NCBI GenBank assembly: GCA_032173965.1
Contig: CM063288.1
Location: 22,166,001 to 22,230,000, forward strand
DNA: 64,000 nucleotides
Reading direction: 5' to 3'
Origin: Sitta carolinensis
Lineage: Eukaryota; Chordata; Aves; Passeriformes; Sittidae
The translations under genes were made by a program, and so were the position numbers. A model generated the notes under the pieces. It worked only from the letters and a program-made list of their open reading frames with translations, did no database searches and was not told the origin of the DNA. Every line of letters starts with the position of its first letter. Position 1 is the stretch's first letter. Positions 37,961 to 52,100 of the stretch are shown in pieces.

Positions 37961-38320
37961 GCTGTTCTGTGTTTCAAAGAGGTTGTCCTTGAAGATAAAA
38001 TATTAATGCCAATTAAATATACATGTACGTATTTTGAACACTGCTTAGGAGCATACACTCAATTTATCATATTTAAATACTTAAGAATTGGAAAACTTAC
38101 TCTAAGGAAGGTTTTTCTTTGGTATGCCTGGTGCTGTCTACTGGTTTCTCATTCAGAAAACAGAGAAGCAGCACAAACAAAATCAATGCAAGCTTGTCAC
38201 CAAAAATTGCAGATTCATACTGTCTTGGGCAAAGGCAGTTTCTTTTGGGGACGTTTCAGCAACATTGCAGGTGCTGACAGCCACCTGGAAAAGAGAATTA
38301 TTGTATAAGCTTTGAGCAGT

Positions 38321-38368
38321 ATGAATTGCAATGGGAATGAATTGCAACAAGAATGAATTGCAAATCAT
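38321..38368 (+). repeat. Three-copy 16-bp periodic motif
   Basis: ATGAATTGCAA occurs three times at exact 16-bp spacing (38,321; 38,337; 38,353), with variable 5-bp linkers (TGGGA, CAAGA, ATCAT). ATTGCAA resembles a C/EBP half site, and the last copy (ATTGCAAAT) also resembles an octamer site. Confidence 0.9.
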
Positions 38369-39545
38369 CAGGTCTTCCCCACAAAAGGGAGACTACAGAG
38401 ATAAGATTAGTTGAATGACAGGCACCGTACACTACATTCAAATGTACTTGGAATGTACATTTCCTTCTTTTTAATTGCTCATCTCTCAGGTCTGGCTTTT
38501 CACTTGTGTTGAGGCTTCAGAATTACAAAGAAGTTATTGGCCTAAATGTAATATTTTAGGGAATAATTTTTACAGAGAATTGATTATATAGCACTACAAA
38601 GAGACTCCCATGAAACAAAGATGTGTTTAGCAAGTGATTCATGATCAGTGTGAAAAAGTGGTTAATGCATTTGGGCTACTCTGTGCCACCTAGGGAGCAC
38701 CTGTTGCTTTATTAGACTAGAGTACACTTCTAAGAAGTTGTTACTTCTGTTATGAACGACATTATTTTTGATGGTGATAAAAATCATAGACAGCTTCAAA
38801 AATGTCTATTTGAATTTTGCCACTATCTACACTTTGAACAAGTTGCCTTTTTGGCAGAACCATGACTTTGACAAGCTCCTGGCCACCTGGGCAGAGCTAC
38901 TCTCCTGCTGCACATCCCTCTGACCCGTGGGTTAGAGCCACAGGGCCTCTGTCTGAAAGCCAGACTTGCAGATCGTAACAGAGTACAGATCCTTTGGAGC
39001 ACTTCACATATATACTGTGAGAATAAATAAAACATGAAGTACACAACACTAGCTTCAATTAGGAGCAGCAGCACGCTTTGTGAGATGGAACTACATTGCC
39101 GTATAAACCATGTGAATTTTCAGGAGTATCCTCAACATGCTTTTCCAAATATTTGTAGATATACCAAAGGGAAGATTAAACAACATAGGGTGAAAGCAGT
39201 AAAATTATTTTCCTCCTTTTTTGCAAAAGAAAGGTTTAGAAGGAGCTGCAGCTGTGATTACATGTAGAGGAAAATTCCAACAGTGTGGTAAATTATTAAT
39301 TAATATTGATGCACTAGCAATCAGCATAGTGCATTTATGGAGTATTCAAAGTTAGAGAGAGGCTAATTAGCAGTCTAGAGTGAAGGCCATTTGAGAAAGC
39401 ATGGCAGACTTTGGCTTAGATTTACAGTGGTGTTTATTTAGAGATATTATGGGTGCATTGAATCTGTACATTCAGTGGTTTCATAAAGTTATGTTCTTGC
39501 TACTTCATAGAGAAAAAGTAAACTGACCAGAAGAAGTTTTTCCAG

Positions 39546-39635
39546 GTCAGCTGTAATGGAAATGCCTACACTGGACCGGAAGAGGAGTTCCTGCAGACCA
39601 ATCCATCACATCTCTTCCAGAATTGCTCATTTGAG
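39546..39635 (+). other. Exon-like segment (candidate RNA exon)
   Basis: 90 bp between an acceptor-like GTTTTTCCAG and a strong donor TTGAG|GTAAGA. It is open in phase for all 30 codons (VSCNGNAYTGPEEEFLQTNP and on). The peptide is not recognised, and no neighbouring coding exon was found, so a non-coding exon or chance are both possible. Confidence 0.25.
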
Positions 39636-40223
39636 GTAAGAAAAACTATAGTCAGGTTATTTAGCTAAGTAAATACTGAATTTCCATTCAACTCTCAAAA
39701 GCATGTTTCTCTGTATGGGCAATATAAAAATATACCTACTACAACAGCTAAACACTGTTAAAGGTTTTAGACATTATGTAGAGACCCACATGCATACTTG
39801 TTTTCTCTTGACATAACATCTATTGTACAGCAACACAGATTAATTAAAATGGTTTCAGGAGTTTTTCTACATCATTTAGAGAATTAGGATTCATCTGTCT
39901 GCTTACTGAAAGCTATAATTTTAAGAATATTAGAATGGTAATACCTGAGTTTCAAAATCACATTTTTGAAGTGAGAAGATGAAATTCTGTCCACAGACGA
40001 AATTTTACCTATGATGATATTATTTCAAGCAGTAAATCCACCATTGTTTTTCTTGCTAAAACAATGTCTGATGACAGCCACTTTACTGGAATGATTTGAT
40101 TCATATTGTTTTAAAGCCAGTTGTCAAAGTCAACTCTCCTCCTTTTCTTTAACATTCCTGTAAGGGTTAATGCCTGCCTTGTGCAGCTTCATTCACATTT
40201 CCTATTCAATTTCATTGAGAAAT

Positions 40224-40238
40224 AAAAAAAAAAAAAAA
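40224..40238. repeat. A15 tract
   Basis: Run of 15 A in GAAATAAAAA context. No retroposed sequence recognised upstream. Confidence 0.85.
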
Positions 40239-43200
40239 TAGGTAGATTTGAAATTGTAATTCAGATTTCATTTTAAAGTGCTTATCTCTGTTCGTCTTCT
40301 GATTAAACATAATTTTTTTGGAACCAAAATGTCACATTATCTTTATGACCACATGCTCCATCAAAGCAGTAAAAGCTTGAAGGTTTACTGCAAAAAGGGT
40401 TCCCCTTACTGGTGTCTCAGTGTACTACAGCAGTCAGTTCTCCTTTATGGTTTTAGACCGCTAAAATAATTTAACCAGAAGCAGCTGCTGGTTGTGTCTT
40501 GATCTGGGGACCCCTCAGGCAGTCTTTGTTCAATGCCTATGCATATGTTTAAAAACATATGCCAAATCATCAATAAATACTGGCTACTGGTTGCTGGATT
40601 TGCAAGTGTCTTTATGATATTTGATATTTTTCCACAGGAGGGAAATTTTTGTGTTACGTGTGTCAGCAAACATCTTGTGCTAAGATCCCAATCAGTATTT
40701 ACAACTACAATAGACACATTATAGTTATATAGGATGGCTGAAAGATTTTATTGGCGTTTACATAGAGTGACTACAAAAATGACTGAGTGACAATTATTTA
40801 AGCCATCCCATAAGGGCTGCTGAAGCCATTATCCCCTGACAGTCTGCACAAAGCATTCCAAAACCTCATGGCTGCAGAGAGAGGGTGCTTGCCAGAGCAG
40901 AGAAGGTCAATTTCAGCAATGCATTTTGACACTGTCACACAAAGAACCCCACAGGGCAGAGCTCAACAAATGGAGCTGTACAGCTAATCTTTGAAGAGAG
41001 GATCCATTGCTTAAAAGAGCTCCACCAGAAATGAGTGTAATAAGTTCTTAAGTCCTGAAAGCTCAGTATTTCCTATGGTTAGCCCCAGTCTACCTTGCCG
41101 GAATAAGGAATATCCTATTTCTGTTTTTATTTTAAAAAGGCCAGAAGAAACCCACTTTTGATTTCCATTTGGAACATTGGAAGAAATCTTCCTCCATGTC
41201 CCATGGTGTGCAACTAGGCACTTTACACTGAATTTTTTTCTCCTGGTATGGGCACATTTATAATACACTGAGAGCACAAGGTGGGAATGTCTGTAGGTGC
41301 TCCCCTTCACACTGAAGGGCAATTACCAACCTTGATTGGGGAGGTTGAATAAATATGGCTGCTGCAGTCAGGTCAGGGACTTGGAAAAATATCAGGTGCC
41401 CAGGCTAACCAGGCTCCTCAGCTGGGTAGTTCTACCATCACAGGGTTAGGCTCACCTCTGAAAGTGACAGGGACTGTGCTGGAGTGTGAGATGAAAGCTG
41501 CACAGTGGCCATCAGCACCAGGGGTAGAGCTACAGCCTTTCCACACTCCCATGCAATGTTTGCCCATGCCCCCATACCTATTCTCAGCTACACAGGCAGA
41601 GGTACTTTCCCTGGCTGTCAGAAGGCTGGCTTGACAGAGAAGGCTCCTTCCCTTCAAGCACAAGTGCTTTCCTGTGGTTGGGGTGCAAACAGCTCCACTT
41701 GTGGTCTCCTAAATGATTGCTGGATTACAAAAATCCCAGAGCATAGCCCTTCACTATCTCTTCCACACAGTTCATATACATGGATGTGCCCCAATGCAGG
41801 CACAAGTCAACTACCAAATGTTTTCCCAAAACAATCAGCTCCCAGTACACAAAGAAGAAAAGAGTCCAGCAGAGCTGAACATGCTACAGCCTAAACCACC
41901 AGCATTACAGCTGAGCCTGGCTCTTACTAAGCAGTGAGTGGCTCTTTCTATCCTGATTACAGCCCAAGCCAGAGCCCCAATGAGGCCACAAGGCTTCCTG
42001 GGCCTTGACTGTCCCATCAGGTAAAGGTAGGTCCAGAAACCTGTTCTGCCCAGACATCCCTTGATCGATAATCACAGGACTCATTTGTTAACATCCCTTG
42101 CTGTGGTGGTATTCTCCCTTTTAAGACCCACCTGCAGGTTTTTAAGACCCTCAGCTGTGAGATTTAGCTTTGGAGGCTGTATTTTTTAATTATTTCCAGT
42201 TTGAATGGAGAAAAGACATTCCACAATGCCTGAATTTAAAATATTTTTTTATTGTCAGGCACCGGAGGAAGAGTCATTGAATATAGCATCCCATTAACTA
42301 CAAAGCTGGGATTCAGAAAATGCATGGAAACTGTATTCAGAAAATACATGTGACTTCTCAGCTACACAACATCCCAAAATCACATTCTTATGTGAAGTTA
42401 TTAAACTGTAAATTCCTGACCACCATTTTTGAGGATTTCCTCTTTATTTATGAGGTAGTACTGGCCCTGCCAATCCATATTGGGCTTCTAACTAATTCTC
42501 AGGCTAAATGCAGCTGAAGCAAGTCATAATACTAGAATGCTGCTACGAACTAAATCAAAGCACAACAGCCTGATGTGTTCCTTTCAGTAGTTACTCCTGT
42601 TATCACTTTTTAAACCTGTATTTTCAGGCAAAAAGATGAAACTTCTAACACTTCTCTATGGAATCTCGTATCCTCTACCCCAAGCACTAACTTAAACGAG
42701 AGCATTGTCAGGAGAGTCCCATGTCAGCTCTCAAGAGAAGCAAGATTCACTGAATTAATATTTAAAAGTCTTAAATTATGGTTGGTAGAAAAAGTGTTAC
42801 TGTGCCCTGTCTTGCTTTCAAAGGAAGGAGAATCTGTCCTACAAGTGGCCAAGAGTCTGAAGCATCTGTCTGGCCAGGATGTACATTGTAACTAATTTAG
42901 GCATCTGCTTTTGCTTTTTGGGCTGTTGTGGGAAGCATCCTGCACTAATAATCATGCATGCCATTTTTGGCAGTAGGCCTGTTTCCTTAATTAAAGTAAT
43001 TTCATTCATACAATCAATAAACACACATTTCCTTCCTAAATATATCTTGAAAAAATGTTAATTTAGATAGAGTAATAGAGTATTTGGCCATGCTATAATA
43101 ATATTAAATCGATATTTGAAGGAGATTAGGGAGCTTCATTGAGAATATCAATATCTTCACTAATGGATTAATAGTTTGTCACATATTTAACAATAATTTA

Positions 43201-45658
43201 AGAAAAAAAATCCATATTTAAGCCACATAGACCAACTAACAAGGAAAGTCTGGATTAAGACTGCTTTTTGGTCCCAAATCTGAAACACCTCCAAATATAT
43301 AAAAGCAGAATGAAAAATTAAGTTTACTTTGGTACTTAGGATTTTCTAAATCAGCTTCTTAACATTGTTTGAAGTATATTTTATGCTCTGGAGCACTTTA
43401 AAAAACGGCATGCTTTATTTCTGACTTTCACACTTGACTACAAAGTTTAACTACCGGCATGAACGCCAACGGAGAATTCCTTTTGCAAACTGCTGAATTT
43501 CAGGTTAGACTCCCACCTGCTCCAAAATCTACTCCAAAAGCACCTTTCTCTTAACAGAAGCAAAGGAGTATAATTAGCTAGTTCCTATTTATCTTTTCCT
43601 GGCACATGGCCTCTCTACCCCATGAGGAAGCAATGAAGGTCTGTGTGTTTGGGGCAGTGGGAGCTCCAGAGCAGTCTCAGGATGGGAAGGTGCAAAGAGC
43701 TGCTCTTCAAGCCAACATCTCCATCAGGGCTGATTTCCTGCCTCCCCACCCAGGAAAATCCTCTATCAGCCTCAGATCTGAAGCCACAAAATCCCAACTG
43801 CTGATGCTGTGCTTTGTCTGCAGCTTTGCCTTTCATTCCTCCACAGCAGAGAAGTTCAGAGAAATCTTTCACCATAGCAGCATTGGTTGGTGGAGTCAGG
43901 ATTTCCAGGACTGGGAGGAAAGGGTAAGAGAAGGGTCCCTGAATGGAAAAAAACCCAACCCTGTAGTCCCCAGCTGCCAAGAGGTGATGAGAGGTACCGG
44001 TGCAGAGCTACATTTTGCATAATGAAATCTCTTCCTGCCTTCACTGAGTGGACACAGCAAGGCCTGATGTAAAGTGGGCATCACACTGTATCCTTGCCTG
44101 GTCATTGCTCTCTCCTTCACTTCTCTGTGCACACTTGCATTGTGAGCTCCCTGCACCTCTAGCTATGAGTTTGCACAGCTTTAAACCCCGTAGGGATGGC
44201 AGCTGTAACACTGGGTCAGGAGAAACTTTTCAAAGTAAACTGCTACAATTACAAAATATCCAGCCATGCTGAGCGATGCTGAGACGCTCTCATCTGAAAA
44301 GTGAAAGCACTTACATGGATGGGGCTGCCCAAAAGAGCTGTGCTGGAGCAGGACGTAAGGTAATGTATGACTCAGGGAAGCAAAAGCACAACAGATGCCC
44401 AAGGCTTTATGTGTTGGTAAAAGCTGAATTTGACTGTGCAACTGTGCCCTAATTCTGTGAAAACTGAGAGGTGTGAATGAAGAGTTCCTGACAGCCACCT
44501 TCAGTGTGTTCCTGATGTTTCAAAGCACACCGCTGTATTAAGGAAGAGGAATAAAGCATGCCCAGCATTAGGGAGTCCCAAGTATCCATTTCCCATTTTT
44601 GAAATGTGGTTTTGGGTTTCTTTTGTGTTTTCTTAAATTAGTGTTAGAGGGTAAAGAGCATTACATGGCTGGGCTCCTCTTGCTTGCCTTGAGTGGAGGG
44701 ATCGATTCACAGAAAAAGACTCCAGACTTATTTGCTTTACCCAGTGTGAGTAGTTGGTTTCCTTTTGAGATTCACTCAGCAGTAGTTCCAGAAACGGAAA
44801 AATAGTTAGCAAATGGCCTGGGATAAGCAGCAGTTCTTGTCCTGTGCTGCAGATTTACTGCATTTTTAGCTGACTACAGAAAATATTCTACTTTAGAGTG
44901 TTTATAGGAAGCTGCCAGAATTTCTTGTTGTGTATAATTTTCATTTATTTGGAAATTAATATAGTCTGCAGTGTATATAAATTTCACAAACTTAAAGCTG
45001 GCAAATACATAGCCCACACTCTTGAGAAGTACTGTGAAAGTCTCCCAAGGCTTGTTTTTATCCCCATCGAAAATCTGCATTGAAGGAAGCATCTGGTTGC
45101 CACTCTTAAATCTCTGCAAAATGATTCAGAAATGACCCATTTCTCATTTCCAAAAAGATGACTTAATTTTATCTGTGTATTACTGCAAAGTGAGCATAAA
45201 TCCCCCAATCTCTTCCTACTTATATTATTGTAAGTCAAGTGACTTCAGTGCAACTAATCCTGATTTACATCAGTGTAAGCCAAGAGAGACATAAGGGCTC
45301 TAAATTTCCTCCTGATAGTTATCCATTAGCCTATAAATCTCAGTAGTCCTAAACTCATACAGCTCATTAATTTTTGAAGTGCTTTGGCCTATTTTTAGCA
45401 ATATACTGGAGCCAACTCTGGCAGTCGTATCTCCTGATCCCACGAGGAAATGCCAATCTGAGGAATACAGTCTCAGCTTTGTGGCCCTGCAGGACCATCC
45501 CTGTAAACTGCTCTGATGCCTTACTGCACGTCTTAGGGATGCTTGAGCACTTGCTCAGCAGTGTAATATTTGAACATTTACATTCACAGCTTCAGCAACT
45601 TCTTTCATTAATAAAAGTTATCAACTCAACCCCCTGGTCTTCAGTGCGGTACCTCTAA

Positions 45659-48600
45659 ATATTCCCACGGGAAAGGAGGAACCCCCATAGGTTTCCCAGG
45701 AACTTTCCCCTTTCCTTACTGCTCTTCAGGTAACATTTTACCTGCTAAGTGGAACAGGTGTCAGATTGAAGCTGAAGCAACAATGTTAATCAATTCAGTA
45801 GCTGTTAAGATATTGTTCAATACACTACAGGGAGAAAAGGGAGTTTTAGGACTTTTCATCCACACTGAACCACAGGAATCAAACGACATACTGACAAAAC
45901 AACATTAGAAGCATGGTATCACCAGAATGGTTTGCCTTTCCTCACCAGGCCTTTAAGTTATGACTTTAAGTCAGGTTCAAGGGTTTTAGAAAGTTGATAA
46001 ACCTCTCTTCAATTGCTACAAGGCTCTGTATTTGCGTCATTCAAGAGTGATATCACAAGAGATTTAATGGTTTAAAAATCCCCTGCTGAGCCTCCCCACG
46101 CAAACAAACATCCCTAAAGTGTCAGTTATGGGAAGTGATGTTATTTTTGTACAGGAAACTGAAAATATTGCCTAGCAAAACATCAGCCTTGCCTCTCTCT
46201 GCTTATGAATTTCTAAATTATGTAGTAATTGGTATTTACACAGTTTACATGCTTTCTACCACTTGAATGATTTAAAATAATATTTCAGAGCATTCTTAGA
46301 GCTGTAATACTTTGACCTTCCCATATTAGAGATACAATTCCTTTAAGAAAGAAAACTCCTTATCATTCTTTTGCCATCAGCACACCACTACTGAATTTAG
46401 ACAGTATTATTCCCTTTCTGTAGAGAAGAATAAGAAATCAAGCGATTTGTCTCGAGTCATGCACCCAGTAGTGTATGTACACCCAGGAATTGAGTTTGGA
46501 ATTCTTTGTTCCCCATTCTTCTAACGCCAGTGGCATGGTATGATAAGGACGTGTTTTAGCAATGTAATCTTCTGTGCCATTTTGCTTAAAAATACTTTTC
46601 ATTCTGTCTTTGCATAGGGTTACTATTGAATGATGCCTGCTACATTTCTACTCCTGAGACATTTGCCTATCACCTGCCATAATAGGAAATTAAAACAGTA
46701 TTTATAATTTGCAATATGTTTTGGGGCTTCTGTGGATCAAACGTACACTGGAAATGGAAAGTATTTCACAATTTTAACTGAACAGCTTAGCTTCAGAGTT
46801 GTTTTTCTGCAAGTAATAAATTAGCATTTCCTCTTCTAGTTGCTGTCTTTTGGTCTCTGCTATCTTTAATGTGAATTTGCAACTGTCAAAATGAATAATA
46901 TGCAGCATCAATTTAAACTCTGCTTTTCAATAAGTTCAGCATAATAGTTTCACTTTGTCTCGATTCTGTTGATTGCTATAATTTGCTATTTAAGAAAGTA
47001 GAATGTTTAAAGAAGAAAGGTTTTAAATTATTGTAGAGATTAGAAAGGAGAGAAAGTAACCTCCAAAAAGAGCATAGATGAGATGAAGTACCACATACAA
47101 CTCACTTTATGGCCATCTACACAGTTCATGACTGGTCAAAGACACTGGAAGAAAAGTGATTTGAAAACATGAACATCAGAAATAACAACTACTCCCCATT
47201 CACAAAAAAACTTCCCTTGGAGTTGGAAATGGAAAATGAAGCCATCAAGTCTTGCAGGTCAAAAGATTCCTATAATGATGTGGCTTACAGCACACTCCCT
47301 AAGAAATTTGTTGTTCCTGTGTGACTGGATGTTCTAGTGGGTTAGAGCTGGGAATGTTCAATATTTGACATTAAACCCTGCATAAGTCCTCCTCCCTCTT
47401 TAAGTTTTTGTTGTTCTAAATGTTCATTGATCCTTAGAATAAACAGCAGCATCCATAGTTTTTCTCCACTGACACAGGCATTTTCCACAGCCTCAGCTAT
47501 TTATACAATATAAAAAACATCTTTATCTCTCTGCTTTGCAAAAAATAAAATGCTTGTTAATACTGAGATCAGTATCAGGAACGGACTGAGAAAATAACGC
47601 CTAAAAGGAGATTAGTTGGTCTAGAACTAAAAAACTGGAAGTACAATTCAGACTGGATGATATTGAAATCTTGTTGGCTGCTCATTCAAGAGTATGGATG
47701 ATCCCATAAGATCATCTGGAGAGTTTTTATACTGTACTTGATATATATTCACATTTTGTACATCTAAATTGTTACTTTATATATTCTGTCTCTACAAGCC
47801 ATCCAATAGTGAATTTCTATCTGAGTTGTAAGCAAATATTAAGCAAACATTATTTAGGCCAGATGAAGATGTTAATTAATTTTAATACTTTTAAATCCTT
47901 CTTTGACTTCTTATACTTCAATCTAAACACCATATTTTCTATTAATTATTCCAACTGAAGTCATCAGTAATGTTGATAAACTGATTACTAAGTCTTCTTG
48001 ATTAAATCTCAAATGGGAACCAAACTGCTACCAAATGTGTACTGGCTTCCTTTTTTAATTTTTGTTTCAAGGATGCCGACAATTTCAATGAGAAAGATTC
48101 TGTAGTGCTAATAGGAGTCTTGAATTCCTTACTGTCCTGATCTGGAGCAATACCCTGCTACTCCTCCAGACCCATAAAAAGGAAGGGTACAGCCCTGGCT
48201 TTTGGCCAGCTTCATCTTGGCTTTGATTCCAGTGTTGCAGGTGAAACTTCATTATATACCTGGACAGTTATTTATGCTTGAAATTACATGTCTAAATTAT
48301 CTTTTAGAATCACTGATGTAACCTTTGGCACAGGTGAAATCCCAGCATGAATCAGTCATCTTCAATAAGATTAAAACACATGTACTTGAGCATCAATTCT
48401 TAACTCATGGTAATATTTCCAAATAAACAATGTACTCAGTAGGAAAAGAGAATAGGAGATTTTCATGCCAATGATGTATGTCAACTTAAGGAAATGTATA
48501 GACATGAGATTTAATCAAACTGGGAAAAAAGGGGCAAAATATGATCACACTTTCAGAACCTCAAAGCCCATAAAATCAAAAGGATAATATATCAATAATA

Positions 48601-49177
48601 TATAATTATAGCTTTAAATGAAGAAAGATGGAGAGCAGAATAATAAAGAAACTAAAGATACATGCTAGAATATAATCTAAGAATTATAAGAATTATTGCC
48701 CAAAGAATTATATAAACATCTCAGTTCCAGTTTTCATCTCTCTTCCTGTTATCCATCTTCGTTGTTTTTCTATAATTTATTTATTCCATCTAAGTTTATC
48801 CCCCTTCTTTCTATTCATATGTTTTTAACCTTTATTCCTTAGCTGCAACACAGTAAGTCTAGTGTAGCATCTACCTTATCTTTTCTATTAAAAAAAGAGT
48901 CCTTCTGAAAACTAGCATTGAGATTCACTTTCTTTTTTTACAGAAAAATAAGCTGATCTGGCAGAGGACTTCTGGAGAGGCCATTGCATTGTTAAACTGA
49001 GCCAACTACCTTAGATGGAAGTGGCTAAGTAAAAATGGATGATTTATAAACAGCTGTGCATGCACACAATTCAAATCTGGAGCTTCCTGTGGTGATGGCA
49101 TTTATTGTTTTCAAATCTAAGCATTCCTGCAATGAATAGTGAAGCCAGGAAACTGGGCTTAAAATGTCATTTTAGTT
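45659..49177. other. Stop-rich AT-rich interval
   Basis: About 3.5 kb with no open frame of 60 codons on either strand, the longest such interval in the window. AT-rich throughout. The part at 46,600-47,000 is dense in TAAT, ATTTGCA, TGTCAA and TTTAAA-type motifs and looks like a developmental enhancer by eye. No repeat family recognised. Confidence 0.6.
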
Positions 49178-52100
49178 GTGTCCACTTTTTTGCCAGACAA
49201 GTTTGAATTCTGTTTGGAGGCTCTGAGTATGGTGAGAAGTTGCAACTGCCTTCCTTTTGCTTTTCATCTCTCTCCTGTCACACCATCGCAGGAAGCCATC
49301 AAGCGACTGGGGAGAAATGAACTAGAGTGCACAGAGTCAGAGGGTTTCCTGGAGAGAAAGGGAAGACAGAGGTTGCAGTTCTACTTCCCTTCCTAGGAAA
49401 TAACATTCCTGACCCACTGTGGAATCTCACGTATTTGCCAAGTAGAAACTTACTGGTGCTCAGCCTCAGGCCAAACCCAGTACCTTTAAGATGGAGCCTA
49501 CTCTTGTTCTTGAGCTTATCCAGGGCTGTTGACTTCCTCTCACCAGGAACCGAACTGAGCCCACGCCTAGCAACATGAATTATCAGAACATCCATGTTGC
49601 TTATGTTCCCCACAATGCTTACGAGGAAATAGGAAAATGGCATGTCATCAGCACCATTCAGCCACAGAATAAGCCTGCTGCTTTATTCAGTGCCCAGAAA
49701 TCCAGATTTACACTGACGTCAGAGTGGCAGTGAATCCCAGCATGTACTGGAAGCTCTGAGGGCTTGTAAAGCCTCCTGACTCCTGAGAGCCAGGCTGCTT
49801 GCCCACACTCTGCAGGGCCCATGCACAACCAGGGAAGCAGAACAGAAGCCTCCTTGCAGGCTCCCTGACATCTGCACCCCACTGCCAGGTCAGATAAAGC
49901 TTTATGCCACTGAGAACACTTTGTGGGTAAAAGTGGGTTTATTGGGTTGACATGACACAGGCCACTCTGTTTTCGATAGAAAAGACAGCAACGGGAAACT
50001 GAGCAGAGAATTACACAGAGCTGTAATGACTGCATACACTACACAACATTCATCATTGCTATTGAAGACTGACTGAGACCATAATAAATACATGACTATT
50101 TGATATATGTCCTCAAAAAGGTCATCCAGAAGCATATCCTGGGAAGCCCCTCCTGGCATGGTGTGTAAGACCAGGCAAATTGTTTTAAGTCACCAGTATA
50201 TTTTTAGAGTTCATTTAAAGCATTTTGTCGTGTATGTTCTCTTTTGCAGAATGATACATCACCTCCGACAGTCAGTGCATACTGTTTTCATAGCCTAACT
50301 TTCATAAATATTGTGAACAAATATCACAGTGGTATTGTTATAATGAATTACAGTGATGTGTTTCTTGAGAGAGTGCCAATGACTGGTTTATATCCTCTGT
50401 GATGTTACTGTCACAAGAAACGTGGCACAAATCTTTTCCCAAGGTTCCACAGTATGTTTAGGGCAATAACACTACACATTTTTTCTTCTTTAAACAGTTC
50501 TCTGAGCCTTGATGTACAGCTTTTTAAAATTTTATTTTAATACGGTCAATGATCTAACAACACTTATTATGTTTGAAGTTGCTTTATTGTAATCTGGAAA
50601 TAATTTTCGTTTGACTCTCACCAACAGCCAAACATAATAAAAGATGTATAAGCCAAGTAATGTTACACAGAGGCTCTCAGGATTCCATGAGGTTCTCATA
50701 CAGCTGTATGGTTCTGCAGTATCTTAGCGCAGCAGCACCAGCAGAAAAGGAAGCACTGGGATTTTCCCATGTGCTGGTAGCTTACCTGAGAGGGAAAGAA
50801 AATTTAGCAGTGCTGCAGAGAACCTCACCAGGTTTCTGTCCTCACACCTGTCCATTAGAGGTTGGGTACAAGCTGAGCTTTCCATGGGGGTGTTTTGCTC
50901 CCAGTCCCTGGGCACTGCCTGTGCACTAGAACTGGTGCCTTCCCAGCCCCCAACAGCCTTCCCAGATGAACCACTTCCTTCAGGAATGACGTGCCAGCAG
51001 GCACCCTTAGAAAGACAAGGCTGGGTGAACACAAAATTCATTTTTAGAAGATCTGTAGTAGGGGAAAAATGTCATATGTTTGCCAGCTGCTTGTCTCAAT
51101 ACAGGATTGTAGCTAGAGCTATTAAAAACACAGGATTTTTAACTTTTTCTTTTTCGTGGTTTTTAATCTAGCCTACCCTGTGAGAACAATAGTTCATTTA
51201 ACTCCAGCTGTGTTCCACCACATTCATTTCAATAATGTTTGCTCTACTGAACATACAGAATTAAGCACCTGTGTGTTCTGAAGTGGCATAGATACTTTGT
51301 CATAGGCCCTCAAAAGTAGTTCTGCACAAAAATATATTAAAGGAGAATTATATGCAAATATATACTTGGCCACAGCTGAAATGGCATTATTTGCTAACAG
51401 AAACACTGCACAGTATGGTATGCATTTTTAAACATACAGAATAAGATATAAAAACAATTACCTTTGCAACATCGTGACTACCTAACACATTAAATGCTGC
51501 CTTCACAATAGTAACCCATCCATAAGAAATTCTAAATGCCCTCTTTAAGAATCCTGAGGAGTTTTGGATCTCACAATGTTTCCCACACAAAAGATACTTC
51601 TCTCATGAAAAAAATCAAACCCCCAACCCCTCCACATGAAATGCAAGCAAAAATATTTCCAGGATAAGGAGATCAAAAGTAGCGAGTGAAAACAAAAAAC
51701 TCTTTGCCTAAAAGAACGAAATACCCTAAGGGGCCCAGAGCCACATTTTTTTAATGTGACAGGTACTTAGAAGTGTAATTGATGGGGCAGTTAACATGGC
51801 TCTTGACCAAAATAGTTCATATGCAATATCAATGTCACATTTATAACATACCAAAAATCATGCTAATATTTATGCCATGAAAATACATAAAGTAGGAGAA
51901 AAAAAAGATCCCTGATGTTAACAAATATATTCACAGTTTAAGTTTGAAGGCGTATTATTTCAGATTTTTTCTAATTATAGACAAGGACTAAACTTTCAAA
52001 AGCCCCCTCTTTTCTGTTGCATTAGCCTGTGCTACCTTTGCTACAAATATGATGAAGGAAATTGCCTGTAATCCAGGTTTACAGTGGAAACCAATTGCCT

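Larger units (their letters stand above)
37961..45658. other. Gene-free DNA
   Basis: No supportable gene. It contains a three-copy 16-bp periodic motif (38,321-38,368), a homeodomain-type palindrome region (39,290-39,520), an exon-like segment (39,546-39,635), an A15 run (40,224-40,238), a short direct repeat (42,311-42,350) and moderately GC-rich stretches at 41.4-42.0 and 43.6-44.5 kb. Open frames there, such as 43,606-44,022 on + with another open on -, have no recognised domains. Confidence 0.65.

Noticed and set aside
38684..38705. Possible CTCF site (CCACCTAGGGAGCACC)
   Set aside because: One core G is replaced by A and the upstream half does not align to the consensus; too weak without a scored motif search.
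43606..44022. Open frames on both strands (138 and 121 codons)
   Set aside because: Frames open on both strands point to composition; no domains recognised.
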